This document shows, piece by piece, positions 61,165 through 64,000 of a stretch of 64,000 bases of DNA (the stretch's first letter is position 1; each line of letters opens with the position of its first letter). The translations under genes and the position numbers were made by a program. Below the pieces are notes generated by a model, which saw only the letters and a list, made by a program, of their open reading frames with translations, was not told where the DNA came from and made no database searches. The stretch comes from an uncultured Eubacterium sp. (GTDB lineage: Bacteria > Bacillota > Clostridia > Peptostreptococcales > Anaerovoracaceae): NCBI GenBank assembly GCA_937900695.1, contig CALCFD010000055.1:1-64000 (forward strand), read 5' to 3'.

Positions 61165-62523
61165 CTAATCATCAAATCCAAGTGAGTTTAGAAACTCATC
61201 TTGAAAGTTATCTAAAGTGCTAAGCTCTATTCTATGCACCTTTGTTGATAATGTTTCACAATGATCTTTTTCATCAGCACTAAGCAATACCATAGAAGCA
61301 CCTGCTAGTGCAGAATTTCCAACTAATTTAATTTTTTCTTTTGAAAGTTCTGGCAAAACCCCTGTTTTTATAAGAATATCTACAGGTGTATTTATACCAA
61401 AGCCACCTGCTAAATATAGCTGATCTAAGTCATCAATGTTGCAAGCAGTCTCTTCTAATAATAATGTTATACCAGCTTTAATAGCAGCCTTAGCTAACTG
61501 AAATTCTCTTATATCATTTTGAGTAATTACTATATCAGGCTTATCATCTCTATATACTAAAACAAATTCATTATCTCTTATTCTGTTTTTTAAAGACGAA
61601 AACGGATTAAATCTTTGGAACATTTCATATGATTGTATTTTTCCATCTTTATCTATAATGTTTTTATCAAGCATTTCACATATAGCAGACATAATACCTG
61701 AACCACAGATACCTATAGGTTCACTATCACCAATAGTTTTATATTTTACATCATCATTGGTGAAATGAAATTCTTCAATAGCACCTATAGTGCCCGACAT
61801 ACCAAATTTAATATTAGCACCTTCAAATGCTGGACCTGCAGCAGTTGAAAAACCATAAAGCATATCGTTTGCTTTTATAACAATTTCTCCATTGGTACCA
61901 ATATCAAGAAGTAATGCATTACCATCAAAATCAGCAAGACGCGTACTTATAATACCTGCTGAAATATCACCACCGATATGTCCTCCTATATTTGGAAGCA
62001 TGTAACCATCAATGTTGTATATATCAAATTTACTTTTAACAACCATGCCAGGAATATGATCTGGTGAAAAAGGATATGCTGCAATACCATCTACAGGCAT
62101 TCCTGCAAATAAAAGCATCATAGTAGTATTTCCACAAAATGTTACCCTAGATACATCTGCTAAATCGATTTTAGCATCTTCGCAAAGTTCTAAGATCATT
62201 GAACGAATAGTCATACGAAGGGGATGCTGCATACCATAAATTCTCTCATGGTTACCAATACAGTATGAGATACGTGAAATGACGTCGGCACCAAATTGTC
62301 TCTGTGGATTATTAGCTCCCTTTTGTCCTAAAAGTTGACCAGTTTCAAGAGACCACATAGCAGCTACAACTGTTGTTGTACCTATATCAAAAGCTACGCC
62401 ATACTCTCCTTTTCTACTATCGCTTTTAAAGTCGTCTGGTAAAAATATTTCCTTTAAAATTTTATCACCATGTATATTACGACATTTACCACATTGACTG
62501 CAATTGCCATTGCAATTAAACAT
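61165..62523 (-). CDS. ASKHA-domain protein related to reductive activators of corrinoid proteins (DUF4445-like)
   Basis: A 452-residue protein. The first residues carry a cysteine cluster (MFNCNGNCSQCGKC). Then comes an ASKHA-type ATPase fold: GVAFDIGTTTVVAAMW, LLDIGTNGEIVIK, GPAFEGANIKFGMSG, GICGSGIMSAICEML, and the C-terminal LYLAGGFGINTPVDI. This matches the C-terminal part of RACo/RamA-like activators, but the usual N-terminal [2Fe-2S] domain is reduced to the short cysteine motif. The ATG at 62523 has AAGGAG six bases ahead. It overlaps the MetH-activation-domain gene, its likely partner. Confidence 0.8.
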   Translation of the reverse strand: MFNCNGNCSQCGKCRNIHGDKILKEIFLPDDFKSDSRKGEYGVAFDIGTTTVVAAMWSLETGQLLGQKGANNPQRQFGADVISRISYCIGNHERIYGMQHPLRMTIRSMILELCEDAKIDLADVSRVTFCGNTTMMLLFAGMPVDGIAAYPFSPDHIPGMVVKSKFDIYNIDGYMLPNIGGHIGGDISAGIISTRLADFDGNALLLDIGTNGEIVIKANDMLYGFSTAAGPAFEGANIKFGMSGTIGAIEEFHFTNDDVKYKTIGDSEPIGICGSGIMSAICEMLDKNIIDKDGKIQSYEMFQRFNPFSSLKNRIRDNEFVLVYRDDKPDIVITQNDIREFQLAKAAIKAGITLLLEETACNIDDLDQLYLAGGFGINTPVDILIKTGVLPELSKEKIKLVGNSALAGASMVLLSADEKDHCETLSTKVHRIELSTLDNFQDEFLNSLGFDD

Positions 62524-63163
62524 CATTTTCTCCTTCCACTGAACAGAAGTTACATCCATAACCTCTTGCCATACAAGTAGAACAGCTGTTTGTACTTATT
62601 GGATGTTCTTCGTTGAAGAATAAGTATAATCCAACTACAGACTTTTCAGGAATCATTACTAGTGAATCATTTAGTTTTATACCTAAGCTATCAAAATCGA
62701 TTAGTTTAGCAAATTTAATAATTTCTTCAATATTCATACCTTCTAGACCTGGAGCAATAGAGCCGCTTACAATATAATCTTCTTGAAGTTCCATACGTAA
62801 AAGCTCTCTTAGAGCATCGACAAAAGCAGTAAGTGCCATATCTATTAGAGTATTATTTAAAACACTATCCTCTAAAACAGTTATATCTCCAATTGTAAGT
62901 AATGAAACTGCAGCATCTCCAATAATTTCTTTTGGAATAGTTGAAAAATACTCTGCACTGATTACTTGATCACCTATTGACATGTTATTTCCATCGATTT
63001 TTATATCATTAAAAATAACATATTCACATTTTGGATCTAACTTATCTTTTATCTTATTGTAGATTTCATCCCACTTCTCTTCTTGATTTGAAATCTTAGC
63101 AAATCTTTCTTTTGCAATATTAACCAATAAATTATTGTTGATTTTTAATTGATATTTCTTCAT
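62516..63163 (-). CDS. MetH activation-domain-like protein with C-terminal cysteine cluster
   Basis: A 215-residue protein resembling the stand-alone vitamin-B12-dependent methionine synthase activation domain found in Clostridia. The serine/proline-glycine segment SGSIAPGLEGMNIEEI stands where MetH has its SAM-binding SPGYGD motif, and VMIPEKSVVGLYLFF matches the following strand. The C-terminus has CSTCMARGYGCNFC (Cx2Cx6Cx2C), fit for an iron-sulfur or zinc site. ATG 63163 follows AGGTG; a GTG nine bases upstream is an alternative. No methionine synthase or corrinoid protein gene is nearby. Confidence 0.72.
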   Translation of the reverse strand: MKKYQLKINNNLLVNIAKERFAKISNQEEKWDEIYNKIKDKLDPKCEYVIFNDIKIDGNNMSIGDQVISAEYFSTIPKEIIGDAAVSLLTIGDITVLEDSVLNNTLIDMALTAFVDALRELLRMELQEDYIVSGSIAPGLEGMNIEEIIKFAKLIDFDSLGIKLNDSLVMIPEKSVVGLYLFFNEEHPISTNSCSTCMARGYGCNFCSVEGENDV

Positions 63164-63899
63164 TTTCTTCACCTATATATTTATCGTACATATCGTCCAT
63201 AAATTCATTTAATTTATGTCTATATTTTATTCCTAAAATAAAGCATACTATAGCGATGACACCTACTGCAATTGCAGCGCCATAACTACCAGTTGCTAAT
63301 TGTCTTCCTATTATAATACTACCCAACATTCCTGGAGATCTACCAAGTAAAGACACAAATAAAAAAGGTTTTAATTTCATTTCTGATAAACCTGCTGCGT
63401 AATTACATAAATCTTTTGGTACACCAGGAATTAAAAATATCAAAAATATGATGATTGTTGCCTTTTTACTATTCAATCTACTGATCATCTCTCTTATTTT
63501 TTCTTCACCAAAGAATAGATGGATAGCATCGTGGCCTAGTAATTTGGCCAAATAATAAGTAACTACAGAACCGACTAATGCACCAGCAATAGACATGGCA
63601 AAACTTACAGGTACACCATAAAAATACCCTGCAGCAATTTGAAGCCATTGTCCTGGGATTAGACATATAATTATCTGAATACATTGAGCCCCCATATATG
63701 TAAGGGCCATAGTTCCCTTATGTTCGTTAAAATATGCTTTAACACTTTCAAGACTTGACATAGTCTCTATAACTTCTTTGTGGAAGAAATAGATATATAA
63801 TGGAATTCCAACTAAAATACCTAGAAGTAATCCAAATTTCAACAATGCCATAAACACTTGGAACTTTTTGTTGTTTTTTATTTCTCTTATCTTATTCAT
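63132..63899 (-). CDS. TVP38/TMEM64 (VTT-domain) family membrane protein
   Basis: A 255-residue membrane protein with about six hydrophobic segments. The VTT core is visible: LIPGQWLQIAAGYFYG, FAMSIAGALVGSVVTYYLAKLLG, and FLIPGVPKDLCNYAAGLS. Members of the DedA superfamily move lipids or solutes across membranes; the substrate here is unknown. It overlaps the upstream partial gene (ATGA) and the downstream gene by 32 bases. Confidence 0.9.
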   Translation of the reverse strand: MNKIREIKNNKKFQVFMALLKFGLLLGILVGIPLYIYFFHKEVIETMSSLESVKAYFNEHKGTMALTYMGAQCIQIIICLIPGQWLQIAAGYFYGVPVSFAMSIAGALVGSVVTYYLAKLLGHDAIHLFFGEEKIREMISRLNSKKATIIIFLIFLIPGVPKDLCNYAAGLSEMKLKPFLFVSLLGRSPGMLGSIIIGRQLATGSYGAAIAVGVIAIVCFILGIKYRHKLNEFMDDMYDKYIGEENEEISIKNQQ

Positions 63900-64000
63900 A
63901 TTTCCACTAAGTTTCTTTTATAAAGTTCTTGTAAAGATTTGATTACACCAAATTTAGAATGTTCATAAGTTAGTCCACCTTGGAAGTAAACTATGTAAGG
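63896..64000 (-). CDS. C-terminal end of an unidentified protein, cut by the window edge
   Basis: The last 34 codons of a minus-strand gene, ending KRNLVEI before a TGA that overlaps the next ATG. I do not recognise the family from this piece. The overlap shows that it is the first visible gene of the operon with the TVP38, MetH-activation-like and ASKHA genes. Confidence 0.65.
   Translation of the reverse strand, partial: PYIVYFQGGLTYEHSKFGVIKSLQELYKRNLVEI

Noticed and set aside
60980..61168. Plus-strand open reading frame of 62 codons
   Set aside because: It runs antisense through the IS remnant and its hairpin, has no ribosome binding site, and its product is an aromatic, low-complexity sequence unlike any family.

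Overview
The window is AT-rich, has strong AGGAGG-type ribosome binding sites, and carries gene strings typical of anaerobic Firmicutes: recG-rsmD-coaD-tmcAL-ackA-rpmF, ftsK-rimO-pgsA-cinA-recA, rplU-rpmA-obgE and alaS-ireB-ruvX. Oxygen-sensitive enzymes (class III ribonucleotide reductase, [FeFe] hydrogenase, 2-hydroxyacyl-CoA dehydratase) point to a strictly anaerobic, amino-acid-fermenting member of the class Clostridia, of the Peptostreptococcales / Family XIII type. I cannot assign a genus from sequence alone. I see no tRNA, rRNA, CRISPR array or prophage.

Layout. 1-4.7 kb: tRNA and rRNA modification (tgt, an rlmD-like gene), an aquaporin, and a lipoprotein that looks like a degenerate M20C dipeptidase. 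4.7-7.7 kb: nrdDG behind a consensus promoter and an NrdR-like box. 7.7-14.9 kb: translation and housekeeping genes. 15-17.9 kb: asd on the minus strand, a DUF3089 hydrolase and a GntR/FCD regulator. 18-29.2 kb: a complete reductive Stickland module made of acyl-CoA synthetase, hadA, hadI, hadB, hadC, acyl-CoA dehydrogenase, 2-hydroxyacid dehydrogenase, BrnQ carrier and aminotransferase. It should import leucine (or a related amino acid), deaminate it, and reduce it to isocaproate as an electron sink. The codon use of hadA to the aminotransferase resembles that of highly expressed genes. 29.4-38.3 kb: uppP and the ftsK-recA string, with recA behind two LexA-type boxes. 38.5-42.7 kb: a HydABC hydrogenase. 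42.8-45.6 kb: an OpuC-type compatible-solute importer in two genes.

45.6-51.6 kb: an L21 leader, rplU, rpmA, obgE, an HD protein, a radical SAM pair and comEA. 51.6-52.1 kb is a 476-base AT-rich gap where comEC would be expected. 52.1-55.1 kb: a DUF896 protein and the iscS-iscU-mnmA sulfur relay. 55.1-59.6 kb: an aldo/keto reductase-ferredoxin fusion (minus strand), alaS, ireB and ruvX. 59.6-64 kb is all minus strand: a PepSY lipoprotein-like membrane protein, a YneA-like LysM protein under three LexA-type boxes, a truncated IS3/IS150-type insertion sequence end, and an operon with a corrinoid-activation-type ASKHA protein, a MetH-activation-domain protein, a TVP38 membrane protein and the end of one further gene.

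Points most worth a second look: candidate GntR operators flanking the Stickland cluster; the SOS-type LysM gene; the comEA start region, where an inverted repeat hides the ribosome binding site only in read-through RNA; the joint absence of prp and of the L27 N-terminal extension, together with an L21 that has a SAP/HeH-like tail; and the dead-looking M20C lipoprotein.
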